This document shows positions 28,877 to 37,221 of a DNA stretch of 64,000 nt, piece by piece. Source of the DNA: Clostridia bacterium (GTDB lineage: Bacteria; Bacillota; Clostridia; Oscillospirales; Acutalibacteraceae); contig JAFQSY010000083.1 of assembly GCA_017409265.1 (NCBI GenBank), forward strand, positions 18,485 to 82,484. Reading direction: 5' to 3'. A model generated the notes under the pieces. That model did no database searches, was not told the origin of the DNA, and saw only the letters and a list, made by a program, of their open reading frames with translations. Position 1 is the first letter of the stretch; the number at the start of each line of letters is the position of its first letter. A program made the translations under genes and the position numbers.

Positions 28877-30451
28877 ATGAAAAAACTCAGAGCGAATGTC
28901 TGCGCCGTAACTCACGCAGGCAGAATCCGCAAAGAAAATGAAGATAACTATGATTTAAACGGCAGAATGACGTCTACCGGAGATTTGCGCAAAGGGTCGG
29001 CGTTTGTTCAGAGCATGGCAGAGCCTTTTCATCTTTCCGTCTGTGACGGAATGGGCGGCGAAAGCTATGGCGAACTTGCTTCCGGTATTGCGGTTGAAAC
29101 AATTGCCGCACACGCAGGCAACGTTTATGAAAGCGGCGATGATTTCAGCTTTGCAATCACTAATTGCCTTGATGATGCAAACAGCCGTATCTGCGCAGAA
29201 ATCAACGCCAGAGGAAAGCGAATGGGAACAACTCTTGCCGCAATCTATGCGGTCAAGGGGAAAATTATCTGTGTAAATATCGGTGACACAAGGGTTTATC
29301 ATTATTCAAAGGGCATCCTTGAACAGATAAGCTTTGACCATACCCATGCTCAGACCATTGTTGATGCGGGTCAGGTTTCGATGGATAACATTGACCAGAT
29401 TCCCGAGGCAAAGCGTCTGACACGCCATCTCGGCGTATTCCCCGAAGAGGGTGGACTTTCACCTAACATCAGCATAATTGATGATGTGGACGACGGCGAC
29501 ATTCTTCTTCTCTGCAGCGACGGCCTGACGGATATGTTAAGCGATGATGAAATAACCGCTATTCTTTCAACGGGAGAAAATGCACAGAGCGTTGCAAGCA
29601 AGCTTGTGCGCAGAGCTCTTGAAGTTGGCGGTAAGGATAACATAACCGTTATGGCAGCGTTTATGAACGTTGAAGAAACCGCGATTTTTGCCCCGATTGC
29701 AGCGGCAATGGTCGGCGATACAGATGCCGATTATGAAGAGGAATACCGCAATTCCTTCGGCTCAAATCAGCCAATTGATGAAGAAAATGTTGTTTCTCCT
29801 TATGCGAATGCAGATGCAAGAGCATATGAAAAGCCGTTCGATAAAACAAAAATAATGAAAATTGCAGGCGCGGTTATTGCAGTTCTGATTCTTGTTTTTG
29901 CAGGTGCGCTTGTAATTAAAGGCATAGTTGGCAATAAAGAACCCGATGAAGATTCAACCTCATCAACTACATATTATTTTGCCGATGCGCCGACATATCC
30001 TGTTTATGCTCCTCCCACAACAAGACCGATAACAACCTGGTCTTTTGAAACAACAAGTGAAACCGAAACCTCAACAGAAGAATCGACTACCGAGGAGTCA
30101 ACCACACGCAGACGTGTAACAACAACCCGTAAGCGCGTGACAACAACCAGAAAGCGAACAACAACCACCAAAAAGAGAACAACTACCACAAGAAGAGTAA
30201 CTACTACCCGCGCAAGAACAACAACACAAAGAGAAACAACAACGGCAACAACAACTGCTTCAACAACCGAGAGAACAACCGTTCCTACCGCAACAACAAG
30301 CAGCGTTGAAACCACAACAAACGTTTCTTCTTCAACAACAGCTACTTCAACAACAAACAATTCAAGCTTATCAACATCGCAAACTGTTCCTAATGGAATT
30401 ATAGTATTACCCGGTGGAGTTCAGGTGAGCGATGGATACATACTTCCATAA
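28877..30451 (+). CDS. Membrane-anchored PP2C-type Ser/Thr phosphatase with Thr/Arg-repeat extracellular tail
   Basis: 524 residues. The N-terminal 265 form a PPM/PP2C phosphatase with its metal-binding motifs: RKENEDN (18-24), VCDGMGG (55-61), GDTRV (136-140), CSDGLTDM (213-220) and GGKDNITVM (251-259). One transmembrane helix follows (about 327-350), then a 170-residue tail made almost wholly of Thr, Ser, Arg and Lys, with heptads such as RVTTTRK between 409 and 450, ending in a short hydrophobic LPGGVQVSDGYILP. PP2C enzymes reverse PrkC/IreK-type kinases; here no kinase gene is adjacent. The tail would cross into the wall and may be glycosylated or bind acidic polymer. I chose ATG 28877 over GTG 28868, which overlaps the AAAAGG site. 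Confidence 0.9.
   Translation: MKKLRANVCAVTHAGRIRKENEDNYDLNGRMTSTGDLRKGSAFVQSMAEPFHLSVCDGMGGESYGELASGIAVETIAAHAGNVYESGDDFSFAITNCLDDANSRICAEINARGKRMGTTLAAIYAVKGKIICVNIGDTRVYHYSKGILEQISFDHTHAQTIVDAGQVSMDNIDQIPEAKRLTRHLGVFPEEGGLSPNISIIDDVDDGDILLLCSDGLTDMLSDDEITAILSTGENAQSVASKLVRRALEVGGKDNITVMAAFMNVEETAIFAPIAAAMVGDTDADYEEEYRNSFGSNQPIDEENVVSPYANADARAYEKPFDKTKIMKIAGAVIAVLILVFAGALVIKGIVGNKEPDEDSTSSTTYYFADAPTYPVYAPPTTRPITTWSFETTSETETSTEESTTEESTTRRRVTTTRKRVTTTRKRTTTTKKRTTTTRRVTTTRARTTTQRETTTATTTASTTERTTVPTATTSSVETTTNVSSSTTATSTTNNSSLSTSQTVPNGIIVLPGGVQVSDGYILP
30107..30226 (+). repeat. Heptad-coding tandem repeat in the PP2C tail
   Basis: Imperfect 18-21 base units coding for R(V/T)TTT(R/K)(K/R), about six copies, within a longer ACA/ACC-rich stretch (about 29955-30370). 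Unit-length changes by slippage would stay in frame. Confidence 0.75.
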
Positions 30452-30456
30452 TTAAT

Positions 30457-30498
30457 AAAAGGTGACTAATACATGACAAATGTATAAGTCACCTTTTT
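30457..30498. terminator. Long bidirectional terminator
   Basis: AAAAGGTGACTAATACAT, loop GACAA, ATGTATAAGTCACCTTTT: an 18-base stem with a single A-A mismatch, between the PP2C gene and the opposing lipase gene. Confidence 0.9.
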
Positions 30499-30504
30499 AG
30501 TTTC

Positions 30505-31443
30505 TTATTTAGTTTTTGAAAGTGCCCATGAAGCAATATCCTCATAAACCTGCTCTCTGCCGATTTCGTTGAGAATTTCATGGCGCATGCCGGGGTAAAG
30601 CTTGAGGGTGACATCTTTTTTGTCGGCAAGCTTCAAGTCGTTATATACCTGCTTAACGCCTTTGCCGTAAAGACCTACTGGATCCTCTTCGCCTGCAGTA
30701 AGAAGAATGGGGATTTCGCTGTAAATTCTGTCATACCAATCCTTGCCCGAAACACGGTCAAGAATTGTGAAAAGGTCTCTGTAACCGACCGCTGTGAAAA
30801 GATATCCGCAGTATTTGTCTTTTATGTATTTGTCAACAATTTCGCTGTCCGATGTCAGCCAGTCGAAAGAGGTTTTTGCATCGGGGATTCGCTTGTTGTA
30901 TGTGCCGAAAGCCATTTTGTCAATGAATTTGCTTCTGTATCGGCTGCCTTTTGCTTTTGCAATTCCGTCTGCAAGCTTAATTGCGATTGCCGAGGCAGGG
31001 TTTTTGCCGCTTGTGCCGCAGAAAATTGCCGCTTTAATGCGTTCATCTCTGCCGTAGCGGCGAATGTATTCTCTTGCAATGAAAGAGCCCATGCTGTGAC
31101 CGAAAAAGACTATCGGTAAATCGGGATATTCTTCTTTGATTATTTCGGTAAGACTTCTTTCATCTTCAACGAAGGAATCCCAGCCGTCTTTTTCGCCGAA
31201 ATATCCGAGGTCATCGTCGCTGTTTACCGATTTCCCGTGACCGACATGGTCATCAACGAGAACCGCAAAGCCCTTGTTGCAAAGATGGGCGGCAAATTCC
31301 TCATATCTTTCGCCATGCTCTGCCATTCCGTGGGAAATCTGAAAAATTGCTTTCGGTCCTTCTGCAGGTATCCAGCATCTTGCAAAAACATTTGCAATAC
31401 CCGATTTTGAAGGAATTGAATATTCTTTTTTGATGATTTCCAT
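30505..31443 (-). CDS. Alpha/beta hydrolase, monoacylglycerol lipase/lysophospholipase type
   Basis: 312 residues of the Hydrolase_4 (serine aminopeptidase S33) group. Near the start it has QISHGMAEHGERYEEFA, the oxyanion-hole segment of monoglyceride lipases; the nucleophile elbow is GHSMGS (Ser about residue 116), an Asp lies in TAGEEDPVG and the catalytic His in PGMRHEILNE near residue 289. No signal peptide, so it works in the cytoplasm on mono-acyl lipids or esters. GGGGTGA precedes the ATG. It follows bioY by 10 bases and may be in one transcript with it. Confidence 0.9.
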   Translation of the reverse strand: MEIIKKEYSIPSKSGIANVFARCWIPAEGPKAIFQISHGMAEHGERYEEFAAHLCNKGFAVLVDDHVGHGKSVNSDDDLGYFGEKDGWDSFVEDERSLTEIIKEEYPDLPIVFFGHSMGSFIAREYIRRYGRDERIKAAIFCGTSGKNPASAIAIKLADGIAKAKGSRYRSKFIDKMAFGTYNKRIPDAKTSFDWLTSDSEIVDKYIKDKYCGYLFTAVGYRDLFTILDRVSGKDWYDRIYSEIPILLTAGEEDPVGLYGKGVKQVYNDLKLADKKDVTLKLYPGMRHEILNEIGREQVYEDIASWALSKTK

Positions 31444-31453
31444 AATTTCACCC

Positions 31454-31984
31454 CTATATTTTTATATATTTTAAAAGTCTTTTTCGTAAAATAATGCCTA
31501 AAACCGATGCAATAATGATTTTTAATGTATCACCGATAATGAACGGAACAACGCATACTGCAAGTGCTGCAATAAAACCGGTGCCTGTCTGGAAAGAGTA
31601 CCATGCCGTTCCGAAAACATAGCAGATAATCAAACCCAAACTCATCGAAAGGGGATATACGGCTTTTTTATTTAAAAAACGGTTTATAAGCAGCGATATA
31701 ATAAATGCGCACGGTATGTATCCGATAATATATCCGCCCGTCAGTCCTGCAATTTGCTGAAATCCGCCCGCAAATCCCGCGAAGACGGGAAGCCCTGTCG
31801 CTCCGAGGAGAATATATATGATAACGGCGGCGACGCAGCGCAGGGGAGATGCCATGCAGGAAATAAGAAAAACTGCAAGAGTTGCGAAGGATATCGGTAT
31901 TGCCCCGAACGGAAGAGAGAACGGTGAAAAAACGCAGAGAATTGCTGCCAGGATGCCTGTTACGGCAAGTTCTTTATGCTTCAT
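31454..31984 (-). CDS. bioY: Biotin transporter BioY (ECF S component)
   Basis: 176 residues, six membrane segments and the BioY signature GATGLPVFAGFAGGFQQIAGLTGGYIIGY (about 62-90). BioY binds biotin and works alone or with the shared ECF module. No biotin synthesis genes are in the window, so the cell may depend on uptake. A spaced inverted repeat just upstream (TTGTGTAAA ... TTTACATAA, 32004-32032) has half-sites like those of BirA operators but a shorter gap. The kinase-like gene upstream ends 49 bases before it; the lipase follows 10 bases after. Confidence 0.93.
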   Translation of the reverse strand: MKHKELAVTGILAAILCVFSPFSLPFGAIPISFATLAVFLISCMASPLRCVAAVIIYILLGATGLPVFAGFAGGFQQIAGLTGGYIIGYIPCAFIISLLINRFLNKKAVYPLSMSLGLIICYVFGTAWYSFQTGTGFIAALAVCVVPFIIGDTLKIIIASVLGIILRKRLLKYIKI

Positions 31985-32003
31985 CTGAACACTCCGGAAA
32001 GAA

Positions 32004-32032
32004 TTTGTGTAAAGTGAAATTGGTTTACATAA
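32004..32032. promoter_or_regulatory. Inverted repeat upstream of bioY, possible operator
   Basis: TTGTGTAAA, 10 bases, TTTACATAA: half-sites match at 8 of 9 positions and resemble the GTAAACC/GGTTTAC arms of biotin repressor operators. The gap is shorter than in classical BirA sites, so the assignment is tentative. Confidence 0.4.
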
Positions 32033-32033
32033 A

Positions 32034-32984
32034 TCAAGTGATGTATGTTGATTTTATATTATTTTTAACATTATCAGTAATTTCAAGACCTTCGGCTCGG
32101 TAACAAGCAAAGACTGCACCGACCTCCGGCGTAAAGCTTATTAGCCTTACATTACATTTGTGGTTGCTTTTTAAATACTTGATAAATATATCGCAAAAAT
32201 ATTTGTTATGCTGAAAAACTCCGCCCCAAAGACCGATGGGAATATCATCCTCTGCATCTTTAAGCAGGGAACATACGGTTTCTGAAAGTAGCTTTGCTTC
32301 GTTTTTAACAATTCTTTCAGCAATTATATCTCCGTTTTCTGCAAGCGAGATAACATTTCTTGCAAAAGCGGCAGTTGTTTTTCTGCTTACCGATTTGTCA
32401 TAGTACAAATCTATCAAATCATAAATATTACCGATTGAAAAATATTTGAGGCATTCATCAATAAGAGCTGTTTTTTCTCCGCAGCCTTCAGCGGACCTGA
32501 TAGCGGCCTTTATGCCGGAAAGTCCGATTGAATATCCGCTGCCTTCGTCGCCGAGAATATAACCCCATCCGCCTGCATGGCTGATTCCACCGTTTTTGTT
32601 TCTGTGTATCGCCATTGAGCCTGTGCCGCTTATAACAACGACGCATTCTCCGCCTTCGTCCATTGCTTCAAGAGCGACGTATAAATCGGAATCCATTATT
32701 ATTTTTTTGCTTATTATTATTTCATTGCAGAATCGCTCCGTTTCTTCCTCTGAAGCTCTTTCGTTGAGAGCTGACATTCCGACAACTGCGCAGTCAAAGC
32801 TTTTTAGAGAAAGGGAGCTGATAATATCTGCCATGGCTTTTCTTGCATTTTCCATGCCGACGGAATAATAATTGATGCTTTCACCGCAGGCTTTGCAGAT
32901 AAATTCGCCTTTTTCGTTGAACACAACAGCGGTTGTTTTGCTTCCTCCGCCGTCAACACCGAGATAGAATTTAGTGTTTTCCAT
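32034..32984 (-). CDS. BadF/BcrA-type ATPase, N-acetylglucosamine kinase-like
   Basis: 316 residues of the ASKHA fold. It starts LGVDGGGSKTTAVVF (phosphate 1 loop, about 5-19), has VVISGTGSMA (about 113-122) and GWGYILGDEGSGYSIG (about 139-154), the combination seen in eukaryotic-type N-acetylglucosamine kinases and BadF/BcrA relatives. The likely role is ATP-dependent phosphorylation of an amino sugar in the cytoplasm, perhaps from wall turnover, but no nag genes are adjacent. CGGAGG precedes the ATG. A TTGACA at about 33023-33028 (minus) lacks a convincing -10 partner. Confidence 0.85.
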   Translation of the reverse strand: MENTKFYLGVDGGGSKTTAVVFNEKGEFICKACGESINYYSVGMENARKAMADIISSLSLKSFDCAVVGMSALNERASEEETERFCNEIIISKKIIMDSDLYVALEAMDEGGECVVVISGTGSMAIHRNKNGGISHAGGWGYILGDEGSGYSIGLSGIKAAIRSAEGCGEKTALIDECLKYFSIGNIYDLIDLYYDKSVSRKTTAAFARNVISLAENGDIIAERIVKNEAKLLSETVCSLLKDAEDDIPIGLWGGVFQHNKYFCDIFIKYLKSNHKCNVRLISFTPEVGAVFACYRAEGLEITDNVKNNIKSTYIT

Positions 32985-33118
32985 GGCAACCTCCGAATTT
33001 ACAGATTGGACATTTATTTTTATTATCCTGTCAATAAGTGGATGTTATGATAAATGTAACAAAATAAGAATACAAGTTAGGAATATAGATTAGTTGATTT
33101 AAGAAAGGAATGAATTAA

Positions 33119-33574
33119 ATGAAATCCAAGCAGCCGTGCATTATGGTGTGCGTAACTCCCCAGCAGTCCTGCTCAAGGCTTATTGAAGCAGGAGCAAGAA
33201 TAGCAAAAGAAGAAAATCTGCCACTTGAAGTTATTAGTGTTTTCAAGCAAAGCAGCGGACTTAACGCAAACGAAAACGGTGTTCTCGAAAATCTTTTTGA
33301 ATGTGCAAAAAAATTCAATGCAAGCATGAACATATTTTTTAACGACAGCCCTGCGTTGGTGGTTGCCGTTGCATCGAAAAAGAATAATGCCGCAAATCTT
33401 GTTACGGGCTTTCCTGCAGAGGGAAGCAGCGGATTCATCGCAAGAATACATGAGATTGTTCCCGATTTGCCGATAACAATGGTTGATAATGAATCCAATG
33501 AGTATAAAATCATTCCCGTAGACGGCAGTGATATTGAGAACGCAAAAAAGTTTGCTGTAGGCTCAGTTCATTGA
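33119..33574 (+). CDS. Universal stress protein-like protein (KdpD-USP type)
   Basis: 151 residues of a Rossmann-like USP domain: IMVCVTPQQSCSRLIEAGARIAKEENLPLEVISVFKQ at the start matches the USP domain found in KdpD sensors, where cysteines and the first strand precede a helix of AxxLA type. The ATP-binding GxGG motif of true USPs is not present. A stand-alone domain could sense a nucleotide or partner protein, but there is no kdp gene here. AAAGGAATG precedes the ATG. Its last 12 bases overlap the 3' end of recG on the other strand. Confidence 0.65.
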   Translation: MKSKQPCIMVCVTPQQSCSRLIEAGARIAKEENLPLEVISVFKQSSGLNANENGVLENLFECAKKFNASMNIFFNDSPALVVAVASKKNNAANLVTGFPAEGSSGFIARIHEIVPDLPITMVDNESNEYKIIPVDGSDIENAKKFAVGSVH

Positions 33575-35593
33575 TGCTCCGACCGAGAAAAGCCGATTAA
33601 CTGCTTTACGCAAAAGTGCATATTCCTCGCCCTCAAGGGCGGGGTTTTTTTTGAGCAGATTTGCAGCTGCAGCGTGAGTTTCTCTTATAACCTCGCCGTC
33701 AGTCATCATGTTTGCAATTTTCATTTCGGGCAAACCGTGCTGACGTGAGCCGAAAAAGTCGCCCGGACCGCGCAGTTTTAAGTCTTCATCGGCGATTTTA
33801 AAGCCGTCTGTTGTCGATGCAAGAGTTTTGAGCCTGTAAACGGTTTCGTCATTCTGTGCATCGGAAATCATGATGCATGAGGATTTATGGCTTCCTCTGC
33901 CGATTCTGCCGCGCAGCTGGTGAAGCTGCGAAAGACCGAATCTCTCAGCATTTTCGATAACCATTATAACAGCATTCGGCACATCAATTCCGACCTCAAT
34001 AACCGTCGTTGAAACAAGGAGCTGCGTCTCACCGCTTGCGAAAGATTCCATAACCGCTTTTTTTTCGGCAGGCTTCATTTTTCCGTGAAGGAGACCGAGC
34101 TTGAATCCCTTGAAAAAGCCGTTAGAAAGGTCCCGGTAAAGCTGTGTTGCGGCCTTCATTTCAAACTCTTCATTTTCTTCAACCATGGGACATACTATGT
34201 ATCCCTGTCTGCCTTCGCAGAGATGCTTTTTGATGTAGCCGTAGGCTCTTTCTCTGATTTCGGAATTGACAAGAAATGTTTCGATTTTTTGCCTGCCCTT
34301 CGGCATCTCGTCGAGAATGCTCAAATCAAGGTCGCCGTAGATTATCAATGCAAGCGTTCTCGGAATCGGCGTAGCAGACATAACGAGTGTATGCGGATTG
34401 TTGCCCTTTGAAGAAAGTGAGCCTCTCTGGTTAACACCGAATCGGTGCTGTTCATCGGTTACGGCAAGGGCAAGATTGTTAAATTCAACATCCTTTTGAA
34501 TCAGCGCATGGGTGCCGATAATAAGGTCTGTTTTGCCGTTTTTAAGGGAGGCTTTTATTTTTTTCTTCTCTGCCGCAGGTGTTGAGCCCGTGAGAAGAGA
34601 AATTTCAATATCGGTATTTTCAAACATTTTTGTAAGGGTTTTATAGTGCTGCATTGCGAGAACTTCAGTAGGCGCCATAAGCGCACTCTGACAGCCGTTT
34701 TTTGCGCAGTTGTATATCAAAGCGGCGCTGACAGCTGTTTTACCTGAACCTACATCGCCCTGAAGCAGTCGGTTCATGGGGATACCCTTCATCATATCCG
34801 CCGCAGATTCCGCAATTGCACATTTCTGGGCTCCTGTAAGTTCAAACGGCAGAAGTGAAAAATATTCTTCCGTATAATCCTTTTTCATTGAAAAAGCGGC
34901 CGAACGTCGGTTTTTTGTTTTAAGGCGCATCATACCGAGTTCAAGAAGGAAAAGCTCTTCAAAAATCAGCCTTCTGCGTGCCTCTGAAAGCAAATCCTCG
35001 CTTTCGGGGAAGTGAATGTTACGAAGAGCACCTTCAAGATTTAAAAGACAGTATGCATTTCTGATTTCTTTCGGAATCGGGTCATCAATTTTACCGCATG
35101 AAGCAAATGCGGTTTTGATGAGTTTTTCAATCGCCTTTGAATTTAATCCTGCAGTTTGCGGATATATCGGACGCATCCTTCCGAAGTCGGTAAATTCTTC
35201 AAATTCGGGTGAGGTCATCTGGCGGTAGTAGCCTTTACCCGTAATTTTACCGAAAAACAAGTATTCTTTGCCCTGCTCAATTCTTTCAGCGGCATATTTA
35301 TTGTTAAAAAAGGTGATGTCAAGAAGGCTTTCGCCGTCTGTGACCTCTGTTTTATAGAGGGTCATACCTTTGCGGATTCGATGCTCACGGCATCTCATGC
35401 CGGCAATGGCTTTTATGCAAACGGTTTCTCCGAGTGAAGCATATTTAATAGGTGTTATTTTGCTCCAATCCTCGTATATACGGGGGTAAAAGGTCAGCAA
35501 GTCCCAAAGGGTGAAAATTCCGAGCTTTGCAAGCATTGCCGCGCGTTTTTCACCCACGCCCTTAAGATATTTGATGTTTGCGTTAAGTTCCAT
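33563..35593 (-). CDS. recG: ATP-dependent DNA helicase RecG
   Basis: Reverses stalled replication forks and processes branched DNA. The 676 residues include the wedge/OB domain (about 1-180), Walker A LLQGDVGSGKT (about 269-279), the DEQH box in VTDEQHRFG, SATPIPRTLAL, and the C-terminal helicase motifs VSTTVIEVGIDVPNA and QLRGRIGRG, followed by the TRG-type end. Length is normal. It follows fakA with a 2-base gap, the same yloV/fakA-recG neighbourhood as in Bacillus. Its 3' end overlaps the USP-like gene by 12 bases with no terminator between. Confidence 0.97.
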   Translation of the reverse strand: MELNANIKYLKGVGEKRAAMLAKLGIFTLWDLLTFYPRIYEDWSKITPIKYASLGETVCIKAIAGMRCREHRIRKGMTLYKTEVTDGESLLDITFFNNKYAAERIEQGKEYLFFGKITGKGYYRQMTSPEFEEFTDFGRMRPIYPQTAGLNSKAIEKLIKTAFASCGKIDDPIPKEIRNAYCLLNLEGALRNIHFPESEDLLSEARRRLIFEELFLLELGMMRLKTKNRRSAAFSMKKDYTEEYFSLLPFELTGAQKCAIAESAADMMKGIPMNRLLQGDVGSGKTAVSAALIYNCAKNGCQSALMAPTEVLAMQHYKTLTKMFENTDIEISLLTGSTPAAEKKKIKASLKNGKTDLIIGTHALIQKDVEFNNLALAVTDEQHRFGVNQRGSLSSKGNNPHTLVMSATPIPRTLALIIYGDLDLSILDEMPKGRQKIETFLVNSEIRERAYGYIKKHLCEGRQGYIVCPMVEENEEFEMKAATQLYRDLSNGFFKGFKLGLLHGKMKPAEKKAVMESFASGETQLLVSTTVIEVGIDVPNAVIMVIENAERFGLSQLHQLRGRIGRGSHKSSCIMISDAQNDETVYRLKTLASTTDGFKIADEDLKLRGPGDFFGSRQHGLPEMKIANMMTDGEVIRETHAAAANLLKKNPALEGEEYALLRKAVNRLFSVGASMN

Positions 35594-35595
35594 TT

Positions 35596-37155
35596 TTACT
35601 CCACGGAAATTATATAGTAATATAGCGGCTGGCCGCCCGAAAAAAATTCTATTTCAATATCGCCGTATCTTGCAAGAACCGTGTTAACGACTTTTTCTGC
35701 ATTGCATATGTCTGTATCCTTGCCATAAATGAGAGAAACTTTCTTTTTCTTTGATTTTTCAAGCAGATGAAGAATGATACTGACTGCTGTTGATGCAATA
35801 TCATCGCCTGCACAGATTATATTATCGTCTTCAAGACCTATTATCTGACCTTGCAAAAAATTTCTGCATCCGATGCGCCCTTCTCTTGCGGCGTAAGTGA
35901 CAGCTCCGCTCAAAACAGATGATACGGCATGCTCTGTTTGCGCAACGTTTGATTCGGGTGATGCATAGGTGCTGAAAGCTTTTGCTGCGGCCAGACCCTC
36001 GGGAATTGATTTTGCATTGTTGACCCAGACTCTTTTTTTGCTCATGACTGCCGCACGCTTTGCGGCAAGAACGGTGTTTTTATTGTTGGGAGAAATAAAA
36101 ATATTTTCATAGGCGCAGCCATTTATTGCATCAAGAATATCGCCGGGACTTGCGTTCATTGTTGATTGGCATTCAAGTGCAATAACGCCTCTGGTTTCTT
36201 CAAACAGCTTTTTAATTCCGCTTCCGCAACAAAGACTAATCATACAGCATTCAGCGGAGGCTTTTTCAGCAGATTGAAATTTCATATTGTCAATCTTTAT
36301 ATCGCTTAAATCACCGTATTCAAGCGCTTTTGCAATTGCTTTATCAGGTCTGTTTGTGTGAACGTGAACCTTAATTATTCCCGAATGTTCTGCGACCGCA
36401 GGGCAGTCGCCTATATCCGAAAGAAAGCTTCGGAAATTATTTATATCAACATTTTTTGCGTTGCTTATCAAAAATTCGGTGCAGTATTCAAATCTTATAT
36501 CTTCTTTTTGCGTGTTGATTGTCCGGGGCTTTGATGCTTCGGGAATATCATCGTTTTCAGGGTTGTTCAGCATGCCCTCCATGATGTAGACAAGTCCCTG
36601 GCCGCCAGCATCAACAACGCCGTGTTTTTTAAGTATAGGTAAAAGATTTGGGGTTGATTTTAAAGAAGCTTTTGCACCTGAAACTGCAGCAGCAAAGGTT
36701 TCTTCTGCTGTTTTACCTTTTTTTGCAGCAGATAGGGCTTTAGCTGCGGCAAGGCGGATAACGGTAAGAATTGTTCCTTCAGTTGGCTTGTCAATTGCGG
36801 CGTATGCCTCGTTACATCCCATCTCAAGTCCCTTTGCGAGAGACACCGCATCAATATAATCAAGCCCGTCAATGCTTTGCGCAAAGCCTTTGAATATAAG
36901 CGAGAAAATAACTCCCGAGTTTCCTCTTGCGCATCGGAGAAGCTCACCTGCAGCATAATCGGCGACTGCACCTGTACCCGAATCGGGACATTTTTCCATT
37001 GCTTTGGCGCAACCCGCAAGGGTCATTGCAAGGTTAGTACCCGTATCACCGTCCGGAACGGGAAAAACATTCAGTCTGTTTACCTCTTCAGCATGAAGCT
37101 GAATGTTTTTTGCTGCCGAATAAATTGCATTTTTAAGCATTTCGGAATTAATCAT
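35596..37155 (-). CDS. fakA: Fatty acid kinase catalytic subunit-like, DAK2/YloV
   Basis: 519 residues. The N-terminal DAK2 (DhaL-like) domain holds the magnesium and ATP motif VFPVPDGDTGTNLAMTL (about 30-46); the C-terminal half is the FakB-binding region ending in EIEFFSGGQPLYYYIISVE, typical of YloV. FakA phosphorylates fatty acids held by FakB (DegV) proteins so that they can enter phospholipids. No fakB/degV gene is in this window, and the asp23/yloU gene that usually precedes it is missing. It leads into recG with 2 bases between them. The start at 37155 (MINSEMLKNAIYSA) follows AAGGA. Confidence 0.9.
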   Translation of the reverse strand: MINSEMLKNAIYSAAKNIQLHAEEVNRLNVFPVPDGDTGTNLAMTLAGCAKAMEKCPDSGTGAVADYAAGELLRCARGNSGVIFSLIFKGFAQSIDGLDYIDAVSLAKGLEMGCNEAYAAIDKPTEGTILTVIRLAAAKALSAAKKGKTAEETFAAAVSGAKASLKSTPNLLPILKKHGVVDAGGQGLVYIMEGMLNNPENDDIPEASKPRTINTQKEDIRFEYCTEFLISNAKNVDINNFRSFLSDIGDCPAVAEHSGIIKVHVHTNRPDKAIAKALEYGDLSDIKIDNMKFQSAEKASAECCMISLCCGSGIKKLFEETRGVIALECQSTMNASPGDILDAINGCAYENIFISPNNKNTVLAAKRAAVMSKKRVWVNNAKSIPEGLAAAKAFSTYASPESNVAQTEHAVSSVLSGAVTYAAREGRIGCRNFLQGQIIGLEDDNIICAGDDIASTAVSIILHLLEKSKKKKVSLIYGKDTDICNAEKVVNTVLARYGDIEIEFFSGGQPLYYYIISVE

Positions 37156-37221
37156 AATATATCCGTCCTTCCGTTTGAAATCTGAATATATTATGGCAAA
37201 ATTTTCAGAGGATAAACTTAA

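Noticed and set aside
30004-30360. 118-residue Val-rich frame on the minus strand
   Set aside because: It is the mirror of the ACA/ACC repeats that code for the PP2C tail: Thr codons read backwards become Val codons. No ribosome site and extreme composition.
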